This document shows, piece by piece, positions 33,826-42,982 of a stretch of DNA of 64,000 nt. The notes under the pieces were generated by a model. That model had not been told where the DNA came from, made no database searches, and saw only the letters and a program-made list of their open reading frames with translations. This DNA is from Leptolyngbyaceae cyanobacterium HOT.MB2.61. GTDB lineage: Bacteria; Cyanobacteriota; Cyanobacteriia; Leptolyngbyales; Leptolyngbyaceae. Positions within the stretch are counted from its first letter, which is position 1, and every line of letters begins with the position of its first letter. The translations under genes and the position numbers were made by a program. Location: contig JAIMBL010000001.1 of assembly GCA_023511615.1 (NCBI GenBank), positions 1 through 64,000 on the forward strand, given 5' to 3'.

Positions 33826-34127
33826 TGGCGTTTGTTTAGACACTTCATTACTAATCTATACAGCCCTTCCGGGGCAGCTAGGTGGAAGTAAGCTGCCAGT
33901 TTAAAATGGAAAGAGTAACATACGATACCCTTTTATCGGCGTCCGGAAGACGACCCTTCCCCATAGGTTAGCCCAGGAAGGGAAGTCCATTGCGATAGAG
34001 AATAGAATCTCAGTACTGGAACGATTTCCAGACCTGCGAGACGTGCTGCTAAAAATACAGGTTGTGTGAGAGCAATTATGGGCTTTAAGGATGGAACTGG
34101 ATGGCCGACTAAGCCTGGAGCGAAGCC
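33826..34127. other. Divergent intergenic region
   Basis: 302 bases between the GT4 and universal stress protein genes. I see no repeat, RNA or well-formed promoter. Minus-strand frames overlapping 33901-34266 lack protein features. Confidence 0.4.
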
Positions 34128-35201
34128 ATGCACGAAGTAGCCTCTCCAATTCTCTTTCCGCCGTTGCTGCTGGCAACCGATGGCTCTTCCAGTGCCCGTC
34201 TTGCCCAGAAATGGCTGTATCTGATCGCCCAAACTCTGCCCCAACCAGAGGAGTCCAGGTCAGCACTGGTTATGGCTCTGATGGTGCAACCCCGACGTTC
34301 TAGCCGCTCTAGCCAATTGCTAAGAAGAATCAGACGTTTACCTGAACTCCTACCGGATGAACCACAAGACCGTGCAAACCCAACCAATTCCTCCCCTGAA
34401 AAACTGTTTTCGGAAGCGAGCCTGACTGAGCTCCTACACACTGATTTCCCAACCAACTTTCCGATTTCAGTTGAAATTCGTCGGGGCCGCCCTGCTACGG
34501 AAATATTGAGCTATGCCCGGACTATCAGGGCAGGGTTGATTGCTGTAGGGTCTCGTGGCACGGGGGGAGTGCGGGAATTATTGCTGGGGAGCGTGTCGGC
34601 AGTGGTTGCTCGCTACTCTTCCTGTAGTGTTTTGGTAGCGAGGGGCGTTGGTGAGGCTGGTGTGGAACCTCGATTGAAACATGTATTAGTGGTCGTTGGG
34701 ACTTCCCCGGCAACCCAGGCGGCAATTATTACAACCCAGCAATTGGTGTCTGCGGGTATCCAGCAGGTGACCCTCCTTCATGTACAGCCATTTCTGAATA
34801 TTGATTATCTGTTTGGCCCTTTTGTCGGCCCGACTCCAAGCTGGCAGTTGAACCAGTCGCTACAAAAGGCGCAGAGAGAGCAGGGTGAACGGATTTTGCG
34901 TCTGGCGAAGGAGGCGTTGGAGACTCCCGGCCTCCAGGTTGAAACCCTACTACAAACCAGCGAACCGGGTCCTCTCATTTGCCAGGTTGCTCAACAGCAA
35001 GGGGTTGACCTGGTGATTTTTGGGAGTGATAGGAAGCGGCGATCGCTGCTGCCATCCCCGCCGACCCTGCGTCTGCCTAAATCCCTAGAAAGAAACCAGG
35101 AAGAGCCTCGCCCCATTTTGCGCAACGCCCGTCTTGGTCCCACCGCAGACTACACTATTCACCATGCGCCCTGTCCAGTACTGATTTGTCGTTCGGGTTA
35201 G
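34128..35201 (+). CDS. Tandem universal stress protein
   Basis: 357 residues with two UspA domains. Domain 1 (about 10-180) opens with PPLLLATDGSSSARLA and has an ATP-type loop GSRGTGGVRELLLGSVS, followed by CSVLVAR. It carries a Ser/Arg-rich insert (QPRRSSRSSQLLRRIRRLPE). Domain 2 (about 185-357) has HVLVVVGTSPATQAAI, but its nucleotide loop is replaced (VIFGSDRKRRSLLPSP), so it may not bind ATP. Such tandem proteins act in general stress responses. Located just upstream of sasA but 113 bases apart. The ATG is preceded by GGAG at 8 bases. Confidence 0.88.
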   Translation: MHEVASPILFPPLLLATDGSSSARLAQKWLYLIAQTLPQPEESRSALVMALMVQPRRSSRSSQLLRRIRRLPELLPDEPQDRANPTNSSPEKLFSEASLTELLHTDFPTNFPISVEIRRGRPATEILSYARTIRAGLIAVGSRGTGGVRELLLGSVSAVVARYSSCSVLVARGVGEAGVEPRLKHVLVVVGTSPATQAAIITTQQLVSAGIQQVTLLHVQPFLNIDYLFGPFVGPTPSWQLNQSLQKAQREQGERILRLAKEALETPGLQVETLLQTSEPGPLICQVAQQQGVDLVIFGSDRKRRSLLPSPPTLRLPKSLERNQEEPRPILRNARLGPTADYTIHHAPCPVLICRSG

Positions 35202-35314
35202 CCATGACAGGAATCGGTCTGACAGAGTAGGCTATAGAGATGGATCAAAGTAGATAATTGACCCAGCATCTATCCTGAATATCCCGAACCCGTTTGTCCT
35301 GAGGAAGTGTTGGC

Positions 35315-36640
35315 ATGCAGGCATTTCCTGAAAAATCAGCCGATATTGAAATGCCTTTACAGCTTTTGCTGTTTGTTGATAGGCGTCCCAGTTCCAGGGA
35401 GCAGATCCGGCATGTGCAGGAAACGCTCAGGGACTTGAGAGCAGAGTATCCATTTGAGCTTCAGGTGGTGGATGTTGGAGAGCAACCCTACCTGGCTGAG
35501 CATTTTCGGCTGATTGCAACCCCGGCACTGGTTAAAATCCATCCTGAGCCGCGCCAAACGCTGGCTGGCAATAACCTGGTTGAACAACTTCAACATTGGT
35601 GGCTTTACTGGCAGCGCTCAGTAGAAGACTATCTCAACGATTTGGGCTATCTTCAACCTTCTTCTGAAAATCTGGCAGAAGAGAAGGGAGCCTCTCCCTC
35701 AGATAAAGTCTTATCCACTGAACCCGCTCATTCTTCGAATGCAAATTCGAAGGTGGCCCTTGCGGAAGGAAGTGACGCGGCCAGTAAAGCTAGCAAATCT
35801 GAGCCTGAAACTGCTAAGACTTCTACGATTCGTAGAGTTGTTAACTCGATCGCCCGTTCAGCTGAGGTTATCCAGCTTTCAGACGAGGTTTTCCGACTGA
35901 AGCGAGAGAAGGAAGAACTGGAACATCAGCTCCAGTTTAAGGATCAGATTATTGCCATGCTGGCCCATGACCTGCGCAATCCATTAACGGCGACCTCCAT
36001 TGCGCTGGAAACCCTGGAAATGGGACATGACCCGGTGAAGGGATGGTCTACCCGATTGACTCCTGCTTTGACGGCCCAACTGTTGAAGCATGCCCGGACT
36101 CAAACACGGGCGATCGACCGGATGATTACCGATATCCTCCAGGCCGCACGGGGCGCCCATGCGGAACTGCGAATTCAACCTCAAAAGTTAGACATGGGTG
36201 CCCTCTGTCTGGAGGTGCTGGAAGACCTGGGCGATCGCTTCAACGCTAAATCTCAGCATGTAGAGAAGGATATTCCGTCCGATTTACCCCCTGTCCTTGC
36301 CGATCAGGAACGGGTACGCCAGGTGATTGTTAACCTGCTGGATAACGCGATTAAGTACACCCCCGTAGGGGGAACCATAGCGCTGTCTATTCTGCATCGC
36401 ACCACCCAGAAAGTGCAGATCAGTGTATGCGACAACGGACCTGGCATCCCCGAAGAAAACCGGGAGCGCATCTTTGAAGATCATTTCCGGCTCGCCAGAG
36501 ATGAAAACAAGGAGGGTTATGGCATCGGGCTTTCCCTCTGCCAGCGGATTATTCGAGCCCACTATGGTCAGATTTGGGTAGATTCAACCCATAGCCAGGG
36601 CAGTTGTTTCCACTTCACACTGCCCGTGTTCAGGGAGTAA
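35315..36640 (+). CDS. sasA: Circadian-output histidine kinase SasA
   Basis: 441 residues. A KaiB-like thioredoxin-fold domain (residues about 13-105, [20 protein letters not shown] with [10 protein letters not shown]) is followed by a variable Ser/Ala-rich linker, a dimerisation domain with the phosphate-accepting His near 218 ([15 protein letters not shown]) and a HATPase_c domain. The ATPase has an N box ([10 protein letters not shown]), G1 (DNGPGIP), an F box and G2 (GYGIGLSL). SasA binds KaiC through the KaiB-like domain and phosphorylates RpaA, passing clock phase to gene expression. No kai genes are in this window. The 3' end overlaps the convergent esterase gene by 11 bases. Confidence 0.93.
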   Translation: MQAFPEKSADIEMPLQLLLFVDRRPSSREQIRHVQETLRDLRAEYPFELQVVDVGEQPYLAEHFRLIATPALVKIHPEPRQTLAGNNLVEQLQHWWLYWQRSVEDYLNDLGYLQPSSENLAEEKGASPSDKVLSTEPAHSSNANSKVALAEGSDAASKASKSEPETAKTSTIRRVVNSIARSAEVIQLSDEVFRLKREKEELEHQLQFKDQIIAMLAHDLRNPLTATSIALETLEMGHDPVKGWSTRLTPALTAQLLKHARTQTRAIDRMITDILQAARGAHAELRIQPQKLDMGALCLEVLEDLGDRFNAKSQHVEKDIPSDLPPVLADQERVRQVIVNLLDNAIKYTPVGGTIALSILHRTTQKVQISVCDNGPGIPEENRERIFEDHFRLARDENKEGYGIGLSLCQRIIRAHYGQIWVDSTHSQGSCFHFTLPVFRE

Positions 36641-37277
36641 AAACGGCCCTCAGACAAAATTTTTGAATCACTTCCCAAATTTCATCCATAACGTCAGTTA
36701 GTGCGTGGTTACTGTTCAATTCGACCAGAGTCACCCAGGGGCGCGTTCGGGCATAGTGAATACTGGCTTCAATGGGAATCACTTCATCGTGCCTGCCGTG
36801 GAGAATGAGGGTGGGTACTGGACACTGAAGTTGTTCTTCCTGATACTGAGCGGCATCTTCAACAAACTGATAGCTGAGCGGCAGCATGCGATCTTCGCCG
36901 TGATGATAAACCGATAAGAATCCTGTTTTTTGCCATTGCTGCACCTGAGCCTGCCCCAGTTTTGGCAGCCAATGGGAGAGAAACCCAAAGGCAGGGGCCA
37001 GCAATATCAAACGCTGAACCTGGGGGTGTTGCTGCCCAAACCAGGCTGCGGCTAGTCCGCCAAAGCTGGAGCCAATCAGAGTAACTGGAACTTCGTTGTC
37101 AGGAAGCAGGGACTCAACCTGCTGAAGTTGACGGGTGAGTGTGAGATGGGTGAAGTCTCCCTGGTTCAAATCTGGAATCAGGAGGGGACTGTTGAGCTGA
37201 GCGAAGCGATCGCCCAAATCTCTGGCCTTAGCTGACTGTGGGCTGGAGGCAAAGCCGTGGAGATAGATGTATTGCAT
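36630..37277 (-). CDS. YqiA/YcfP-type alpha/beta-hydrolase
   Basis: 215 residues. It starts [19 protein letters not shown], the hallmark of YqiA-like esterases. The nucleophile is Ser in [11 protein letters not shown], the acid Asp in [10 protein letters not shown], and the His in [10 protein letters not shown]. Probably a soluble carboxylesterase with an unknown natural substrate. Convergent with sasA (11-base overlap). It is divergent from the glycan operon; the 131 bases between contain a purine-rich GGGAGGGAGGG-type tract. Confidence 0.88.
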   Translation of the reverse strand: MQYIYLHGFASSPQSAKARDLGDRFAQLNSPLLIPDLNQGDFTHLTLTRQLQQVESLLPDNEVPVTLIGSSFGGLAAAWFGQQHPQVQRLILLAPAFGFLSHWLPKLGQAQVQQWQKTGFLSVYHHGEDRMLPLSYQFVEDAAQYQEEQLQCPVPTLILHGRHDEVIPIEASIHYARTRPWVTLVELNSNHALTDVMDEIWEVIQKFCLRAVFTP

Positions 37278-37408
37278 GGGGGAGGGAGGGCGCGGGAGAG
37301 CAGGGGGTGGAGGGAGGATGAGGGGAGGGGTAGAAACGCTGGTCTTAGGGGTTTTCGATTGTCCTATACTACTGCTGGAAGATTGGGAACAAGGATACCA
37401 GGATCTTA

Positions 37409-38470
37409 ATGAAGACGCGAAATACCGAATCCCAGCCAGACGGGGAAACTTCTGATCAGTTCACTCAATCCTTTCCCACGATTTCCATTATTGTTCCAGT
37501 CCATAATGGGGGTGACAGTTTTCGTCAGTGTTTGCAGAGCCTGAGAGCAGTGGCCTCCAGGGTGTTAGAAATCATCGTTGTGGATGATGGTGGAACGGAT
37601 GATTCCAGTTTGTGGGCAGAACAGGCGGGGGCAATCGTCCTCAGACTTTCTACCAATGGAGGCCCTGCCCGTGCCCGCAATCGAGGGGCGGAAATTGCGC
37701 AAGGAGACATCCTGTTTTTTATTGATGCAGATGTCACCCTCACCCCTGAAACCCTTGAAGGAGTGATCCAAACTTTCCGCGATCGCCCCACTCTGGCCGC
37801 TCTAATTGGATCCTATGATGATGCTCCGGATGCCCCCAATTTTCTTTCTCAATATAAGAACCTGTTTCACCATTACACCCATCAAACGGGATGCGAGGAA
37901 GCGACTACCTTTTGGGGAGCCTGTGGTGCGATTCAGCGCGAGGTGTTTTGGGCAGTTGGCGGCTTTGATGAGCGCTATCGCTATCCTTCTGTGGAAGACA
38001 TTGAGCTGGGCTATCGGCTCAAGCAGGCGGGATATCCCATTCGACTGTGCAAGGATTTGCAGGTCAAGCATCTGAAGCACTGGAGGGTGGGTTCTCTGTT
38101 GCGGGCAGAAATCTTTTACCGGGCCATTCCCTGGACAGAATTAATCTGGCGTGATCGCCGATTTTCCAACGACCTCAACCTGAAAAACGCCAGCCGTGTT
38201 AGCTTAATCTTGACCTATGCTCTGTTTGCCTGCATGATTGCAGGATATTGGTGGTCACTGGTGTGGTTTGTGGGAGTGGGAATTGGTTGCATGCTTTTAT
38301 GGCTGAATCTACCTGTCTATCGCTTTTTTTATAGAAAACGAGGGTTACTGTTCACCCTTCAGGTTATTCCCTGGCACTGGCTGTACTTTCTCTATGGCGG
38401 CCTGGCATTTGCAGCAGGTACCCTGCGCTACTACTGGCGTAATGGACTCAAAGCAAATTCCCCGTCTTGA
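37409..38470 (+). CDS. Glycosyltransferase family 2, membrane-linked
   Basis: 353 residues. The GT-A domain opens ISIIVPVHNGGDSFRQCLQS, with VVDDGGTDDS, the metal motif FIDADVT near 110, and the acceptor-site VEDIELGYRL (ED) near 197. The C-terminal 100 residues hold two or three membrane helices (YALFACMIAGYWWSLVWF). First gene of a four-gene operon (GT2, UGM-like flavoprotein, flippase, GT2), so it probably adds a sugar to a lipid-linked glycan. Product unknown. Confidence 0.9.
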   Translation: MKTRNTESQPDGETSDQFTQSFPTISIIVPVHNGGDSFRQCLQSLRAVASRVLEIIVVDDGGTDDSSLWAEQAGAIVLRLSTNGGPARARNRGAEIAQGDILFFIDADVTLTPETLEGVIQTFRDRPTLAALIGSYDDAPDAPNFLSQYKNLFHHYTHQTGCEEATTFWGACGAIQREVFWAVGGFDERYRYPSVEDIELGYRLKQAGYPIRLCKDLQVKHLKHWRVGSLLRAEIFYRAIPWTELIWRDRRFSNDLNLKNASRVSLILTYALFACMIAGYWWSLVWFVGVGIGCMLLWLNLPVYRFFYRKRGLLFTLQVIPWHWLYFLYGGLAFAAGTLRYYWRNGLKANSPS

Positions 38471-38510
38471 ACCAGGCCCTGTCCCTAAGTAAGTCCCTGA
38501 AGGTTGAGAA

Positions 38511-40016
38511 ATGGAACACTATCCCGTTGTTGTCATTGGTGCTGGTCCTGCTGGGCTCACAGCCGCTTACGAGTTGATGAAACGAGAGACTTCGGCGATC
38601 GTTTTAGAGCAGGCCGATAAGGTCGGTGGTATTTCCCGGACAGAAGTCTATGAAGGTTACCGCTTTGACATTGGTGGACATCGCTTCTTCACCAAAGTCA
38701 GCGAAGTACAACAGATCTGGCAAGAAATTTTAGGGGATGAGTTCATCAAAGTCCCCCGCCTGTCTCGCATCTATTACCGGGGCAAGTTCTATAACTATCC
38801 CCTTTCGCTGCTGAATACGTTTACCAATCTGGGGTTTGTGCCCAGTGCGTTGATTGTCTTGAGCTATCTGAAAGCCAGACTGCAAGTCAAGCTCAACCCT
38901 GGCAAAGAGGCAGAAACCTTTGAGGAATGGGTGACTGAGCGCTTTGGGGCACGACTCTATCGCACCTTCTTCAAGACCTACACTGAAAAAGTGTGGGGTA
39001 TCCCATGCAGCAAAATTCGAGCCGATTGGGCAGCCCAGCGGATTCAGGGGATGTCGCTCAAGGGAGCGGTGATCAATGCCCTGTTTGGCAGCCAAAATGC
39101 CAAGAGTCTGATCAGGGAGTTTGATTACCCTTTGCTGGGTCCTGGCATGATGTGGGAACGTTGCCAGGAAATTCTGGAAATGAGGGGAACACCCGTTCAT
39201 CTCAATACTACGGTGACTCGGATTGAGCGAGTGGGCACCCAGATCAAGCGCATCACGGCCCGGCAAGGAAACCGTACCTTTCAGAGCAGTGCAGACCATT
39301 TCATTTCCACAATGCCAGTGTCTGCCTTACTGCGTTGCCTTGACCCCTCACCTCCGCAAGAAGTCCTGCAAGCGGCCCGGGGACTCCGGTACCGGGACTT
39401 TCTAATTGTGTCGCTGATTATTAATCGGGAACATCTCTTTCCCGATAACTGGATCTATGTTCACAGCCCGGAATTTAAGGTTGGACGCATCCAGAATTTC
39501 AAGAACTGGAGTCCGGCGATGGTGCCTGACCCCAGCAAGACCTGTTTGGGGATGGAGTACTTTTGCAGTGTTGGAGAACCGCTGTGGCAAATGTCGGATG
39601 CTGAGTTAATTAAACTGGCGACTCAGGAAGCGATCGCCCTTGGTTTGGGGGTGAAACGAGGGGATGTGGAAGATGGCGTCGTTATCCGCCAGCGAAAAGC
39701 TTACCCTGTCTACGATGCGGAGTATCGCCAGCACCTCCAGGTGATTCAGGATTATCTGGAAACCTTTGATAACCTCCAAACCGTTGGACGCAACGGTTTG
39801 CATCGCTACAACAACCAGGATCACTCCATGCTGACCGCCATGCTGGCAGTCCGCAACATCTTTGGTGAGGAACACAACCTCTGGACTGTCAACACCGAAC
39901 GCTCCTACCACGAAGAGTTCACCCTTGATGATGCCCGGTCTAAGCCCGTGCTGGCCCCTCCCCGCTATCCAGAGAGCCCCCTTTCTCGCTATCGACCCAA
40001 AGCAACCATTTTCTAA
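38511..40016 (+). CDS. NAD(P)/FAD-dependent oxidoreductase, UDP-galactopyranose-mutase-like
   Basis: 501 residues. Rossmann motif VVVIGAGPAGLTAAYEL at the start, then VLEQADKVGGISRTEVYEG and FDIGGHRFFT. This is the UGM/protoporphyrinogen-oxidase-like amine-oxidase superfamily. Near the C-terminus the FAD region reads LQTVGRNGLHRYNNQDHSML. Homologues occur in cyanobacterial and actinobacterial cell-surface glycan clusters and are often annotated only as oxidoreductases. Here it lies between a GT2 and a flippase, so it may make or modify a nucleotide-linked or lipid-linked sugar. The stop codon overlaps the start of the flippase (TAATG). Confidence 0.85.
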   Translation: MEHYPVVVIGAGPAGLTAAYELMKRETSAIVLEQADKVGGISRTEVYEGYRFDIGGHRFFTKVSEVQQIWQEILGDEFIKVPRLSRIYYRGKFYNYPLSLLNTFTNLGFVPSALIVLSYLKARLQVKLNPGKEAETFEEWVTERFGARLYRTFFKTYTEKVWGIPCSKIRADWAAQRIQGMSLKGAVINALFGSQNAKSLIREFDYPLLGPGMMWERCQEILEMRGTPVHLNTTVTRIERVGTQIKRITARQGNRTFQSSADHFISTMPVSALLRCLDPSPPQEVLQAARGLRYRDFLIVSLIINREHLFPDNWIYVHSPEFKVGRIQNFKNWSPAMVPDPSKTCLGMEYFCSVGEPLWQMSDAELIKLATQEAIALGLGVKRGDVEDGVVIRQRKAYPVYDAEYRQHLQVIQDYLETFDNLQTVGRNGLHRYNNQDHSMLTAMLAVRNIFGEEHNLWTVNTERSYHEEFTLDDARSKPVLAPPRYPESPLSRYRPKATIF

Positions 40017-41524
40017 TGGAGGCTAATCCGCCCACCCCTCCCAATCCGCATAAGACCCTGGCGACATCAGGCCGACACATGGCGTCAGGTACGATCCAGG
40101 TCTTTCTAGCAGAATCTCTTCTGCTGCCAACCGGGCTTCTGACAGCAGCTTACCTGACGCGTCAACTGGGGCCGGAGGGCTATGGCTTGTTAATGCTGGC
40201 AACAACGATTGTTTCCTGGCTGGGCTGGAGCATTACTTCCGCGTTCACCCGCACTACGATTAAATTTATTGGCGAGGCCGAAGACTGGCGATCGGTCGCG
40301 GCAACAGTGCTCCAACTCCATCTCGTGCTTGGGGTGGCGGCAGCGGCTCTGTTCTGGCTCCTGTCAAAACCAGTGGCAGGGGCGTTGGGCGAACCGGAAC
40401 TGGCTCCCTATCTGCGTCTGTTTGTCCTGGAAGTGCCCATTTTCTGCCTCACCTATGCTCACCGTAGCGTTTTAGTGGGTCTGGGCAAATTCAGCCAGCG
40501 GGCGGTTTCTACGGCAGTACGCTGGATCTCGCGCCTGGTGCTGATTGTGGCGCTGGTAGCCGCAGGACTGTCGCTCTGGGGTGCCATTCTCGGCAGTCTG
40601 CTGGCCGCCTTAATTGAGCTACTGGTCTGTCGGTTCTATGTCCGCCCTCCTCTGTTCTGGCGATCGCCCTTTCCACTTCAAAAACTTTGGGGATATGCCG
40701 TTCCCCTGTTTCTGCTGGCTCTGAGTCTGCGCCTGTATGAAAAGCTGGATCTGCTCATGCTCAAACTGTTAGGCGGAACCGCTGCCGATGCTGGTTTCTA
40801 TGGAACGGCGCAAAATCTTTCTCTGATTCCCAGTCTGTTCACCTTATCGTTCGTGCCGCTCCTGTTATCGACCGTGACGCGCACGCTGCACTCAGCCGAC
40901 CTGGAAAAGGCTAAACGCCTGAGCCGGGATGCAATGCGGTTAGTGCTGCTGATGCTGCCCTTTGCTGGGTTGGGGGCAGGTGCCGCGGCAGAAATTATTC
41001 AATTGCTTTTCAGTTCAACCTTTCTGCCCGCCGCTCCTTTATTTTCAGTGTTGATTTTTGGAGCCGTTGCCCTGGCGATGATTGCTGTAACAACAGCCAT
41101 TCTCACAGCGGCCAGCAAACCCAATTGGACGATCGCCCTCACTGGCCCGATGGTGCTTCTGGCAATTCTTGGTCATTTATGGCTGATTCCAAAATTTGGC
41201 ACGATCGGCGCAGCGAGTGTCACAACTTTTGTTGCCAGCCTGGGTGCGGTAGCACTCGTTCTGGCCATCTATCTTCTCTGGAAGATTTTGCCCCCCTTTC
41301 CTTCCCTAGTACGCAGCCTGTTTCTGAGCGGCGTGATGTACGGAGTCGCCAGCCTGTGGGTTGTGTCAGGCTGGCTGCTGGTAGGCAAATTGCTGATTCT
41401 GAGTACGTTGATTCTGATGGGTTTTTTGCTTCTGGGAGAATTGAGCGATCGCGAACTTGAACTGGTACGATCAGGCATTCGTTCAGCCGTTGGATATTTT
41501 TCTGGAAAACCGCGTTCCAGCTAG
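40016..41524 (+). CDS. Oligosaccharide flippase (Wzx/MATE-like)
   Basis: 502 residues with about 12-14 hydrophobic helices. N-terminal block SGTIQVFLAESLLLPTGLLT, then TRQLGPEGYGLLMLATTIVS, as in polysaccharide biosynthesis (Polysacc_synt) flippases. It would move lipid-linked oligosaccharide across the membrane. The ATG is within TAATG shared with the previous stop, showing translational coupling; the next gene starts 4 bases after its stop. So this is the transport step of the four-gene glycan operon. Confidence 0.9.
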   Translation: MEANPPTPPNPHKTLATSGRHMASGTIQVFLAESLLLPTGLLTAAYLTRQLGPEGYGLLMLATTIVSWLGWSITSAFTRTTIKFIGEAEDWRSVAATVLQLHLVLGVAAAALFWLLSKPVAGALGEPELAPYLRLFVLEVPIFCLTYAHRSVLVGLGKFSQRAVSTAVRWISRLVLIVALVAAGLSLWGAILGSLLAALIELLVCRFYVRPPLFWRSPFPLQKLWGYAVPLFLLALSLRLYEKLDLLMLKLLGGTAADAGFYGTAQNLSLIPSLFTLSFVPLLLSTVTRTLHSADLEKAKRLSRDAMRLVLLMLPFAGLGAGAAAEIIQLLFSSTFLPAAPLFSVLIFGAVALAMIAVTTAILTAASKPNWTIALTGPMVLLAILGHLWLIPKFGTIGAASVTTFVASLGAVALVLAIYLLWKILPPFPSLVRSLFLSGVMYGVASLWVVSGWLLVGKLLILSTLILMGFLLLGELSDRELELVRSGIRSAVGYFSGKPRSS

Positions 41525-41528
41525 GTGC

Positions 41529-42452
41529 ATGACTCAATCAACCTTCCCCTTCGTTTCTGTGATTGTTCCCGTCTTCAACGATGCGATTCGGTTGAAACAA
41601 TGTCTGTTTGCGCTGGAACAGCAAACCTATCCCCACCATCGCTACGAAGTCGTGGTAGTTGATAATGGTTCAGATGTAGATCAGCACATTGCTGAACTGG
41701 TGCGGCCCTTTGAGCAAGCCACCCTGGCCTACGAAAGCCAGCCAGGTTCCTATGCAGCCCGTAATCGGGGAATTGTTGTTGCCAAAGGAGCGGTAATTGC
41801 TTTCACCGATGCAGATTGTACTCCGGCCTTGGATTGGATCGAGCAAGGTGTCAGAGCCCTGTTAGCAAATCCGGAGTGCGGCTTTGTGGCAGGCAAAATT
41901 GAACCATCCTTTCTGGATAAGGATCACCCCACTCCCATCGAACTGTACGAAAGCCTGTGGTATGTCCTGCCCCAGCAGGAATTTGTGGAGAAACACCACT
42001 TTGGGGCAACGGCCAATCTGTTTACCTTCGCCAGGGTCATCCAGCAGGTGGGAGCATTTGACGGATCACTGAAATCCAATGGAGACAGGGAATGGGGGCA
42101 GCGGGTATATGCCGCTGGCTACCAGCCTGTTTATGCCGAAACGGTGTGTGTTACCCATCCCGCCCGCCACTCCCTTCAACAACTCTATGCCAGAGCTCGC
42201 CGAATTGCAGGCGGTCGTTATGACTTACAGAAAAAACAGCCGTTCTTAAAGCGCAACAGTCTCTTTATCTTTAATCTGGTGAAATATTTAATCGCCCCTA
42301 TCTTGATGGTTGGGTTTAATCTTTTCCTGGACAGGCGTTTGAAAACAGTGGATCAAAAGATCCAGGTTTCGCTGGTCATGTTTTTTGTTTCCTATGTTTA
42401 CGTGTGGGAAATGTTGCGCCTTAAATGCGGCGGAACTTCCTATCGGGGTTAG
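41529..42452 (+). CDS. Glycosyltransferase family 2
   Basis: About 307 residues from the ATG 4 bases after the flippase stop; a start inside the flippase gene was rejected. GT-A motifs: VSVIVPVFNDAIRLKQCLFA, VVDNGSD, the DxD-like metal motif FTDADCTP near 100, and NGDREWGQRV as the catalytic base region. A C-terminal membrane helix pair (FNLVKYLIAPILMVGFNLFL) anchors it. Last gene of the operon; presumably extends the glycan moved by the flippase. Confidence 0.9.
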   Translation: MTQSTFPFVSVIVPVFNDAIRLKQCLFALEQQTYPHHRYEVVVVDNGSDVDQHIAELVRPFEQATLAYESQPGSYAARNRGIVVAKGAVIAFTDADCTPALDWIEQGVRALLANPECGFVAGKIEPSFLDKDHPTPIELYESLWYVLPQQEFVEKHHFGATANLFTFARVIQQVGAFDGSLKSNGDREWGQRVYAAGYQPVYAETVCVTHPARHSLQQLYARARRIAGGRYDLQKKQPFLKRNSLFIFNLVKYLIAPILMVGFNLFLDRRLKTVDQKIQVSLVMFFVSYVYVWEMLRLKCGGTSYRG

Positions 42453-42462
42453 GCGCGATCGC

Positions 42463-42490
42463 CCCTTCCGTAATTAACCGCAAGGAAGGG
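42463..42490. terminator. Bidirectional stem-loop between convergent genes
   Basis: CCCTTCC (42463-42469) pairs with GGAAGGG (42484-42490) around a 14-base loop rich in A/T. It touches the stop of the TerB-like gene and follows the GT2 stop by 10 bases. Confidence 0.5.
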
Positions 42491-42916
42491 CTAATTATCC
42501 AGACTGGATACCCACCGTCGGTAAAGGTCACGCACAGCCTTCAAGATGGTGCTTTCTTTGGGTTCCTTTGATTCGTGGCTAGGGTCAAGCAATTGCAGGT
42601 TAGTCAGAAGCCGCGCTTCTTCGTTAGCGACGGTGCCGTCGCTGTAAATTAACCCACTGATGGCCTCAATTAACTGCTGGCAGCTTTCGGTGGTGGGCTG
42701 GTTGCCCAAAAATTCTTTGACCCAGCCATAGCACTCCTCAGGTTTGACAGGTCTAAATTCGTAGAGGAGGGGCTGGATATCCGGCTCATCAGCCATTCCT
42801 TTTTCTTTGACTACCCGGTGCAGGTATTCCCGCTCTTCTGGTTGGATCTGTCCATCTAACCAGGCAGTACCAATCAGAATTTTGATGAGGGTTTTGAGCT
42901 GAGGATCTGCTGTCAT
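42491..42916 (-). CDS. TerB-family tellurite-resistance-like protein
   Basis: 141 residues, all helical. Repeated LIKILIGTAWLDGQIQPEER and LIEAISGLIYSDGTVANEEA segments carry the D-G-x-(I/V)-x-x-E-E pattern of TerB domains, which may bind metal. Despite the family name, there are no other ter genes here; cyanobacterial members have unknown function. Adjacent to rsmB on the same strand, 66 bases after the rsmB stop. Confidence 0.82.
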   Translation of the reverse strand: MTADPQLKTLIKILIGTAWLDGQIQPEEREYLHRVVKEKGMADEPDIQPLLYEFRPVKPEECYGWVKEFLGNQPTTESCQQLIEAISGLIYSDGTVANEEARLLTNLQLLDPSHESKEPKESTILKAVRDLYRRWVSSLDN

Positions 42917-42982
42917 GGCTTTTGGTTGGTGATGTGTCCGTAACTGTACCCTACACCCTCCGCTTCAGACCCCTCCACTTCT

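Noticed and set aside
36630..36640. Frameshift or misassembly at the sasA/esterase 3' overlap
   Set aside because: Both proteins have complete C-terminal domains; an 11-base convergent overlap is ordinary.
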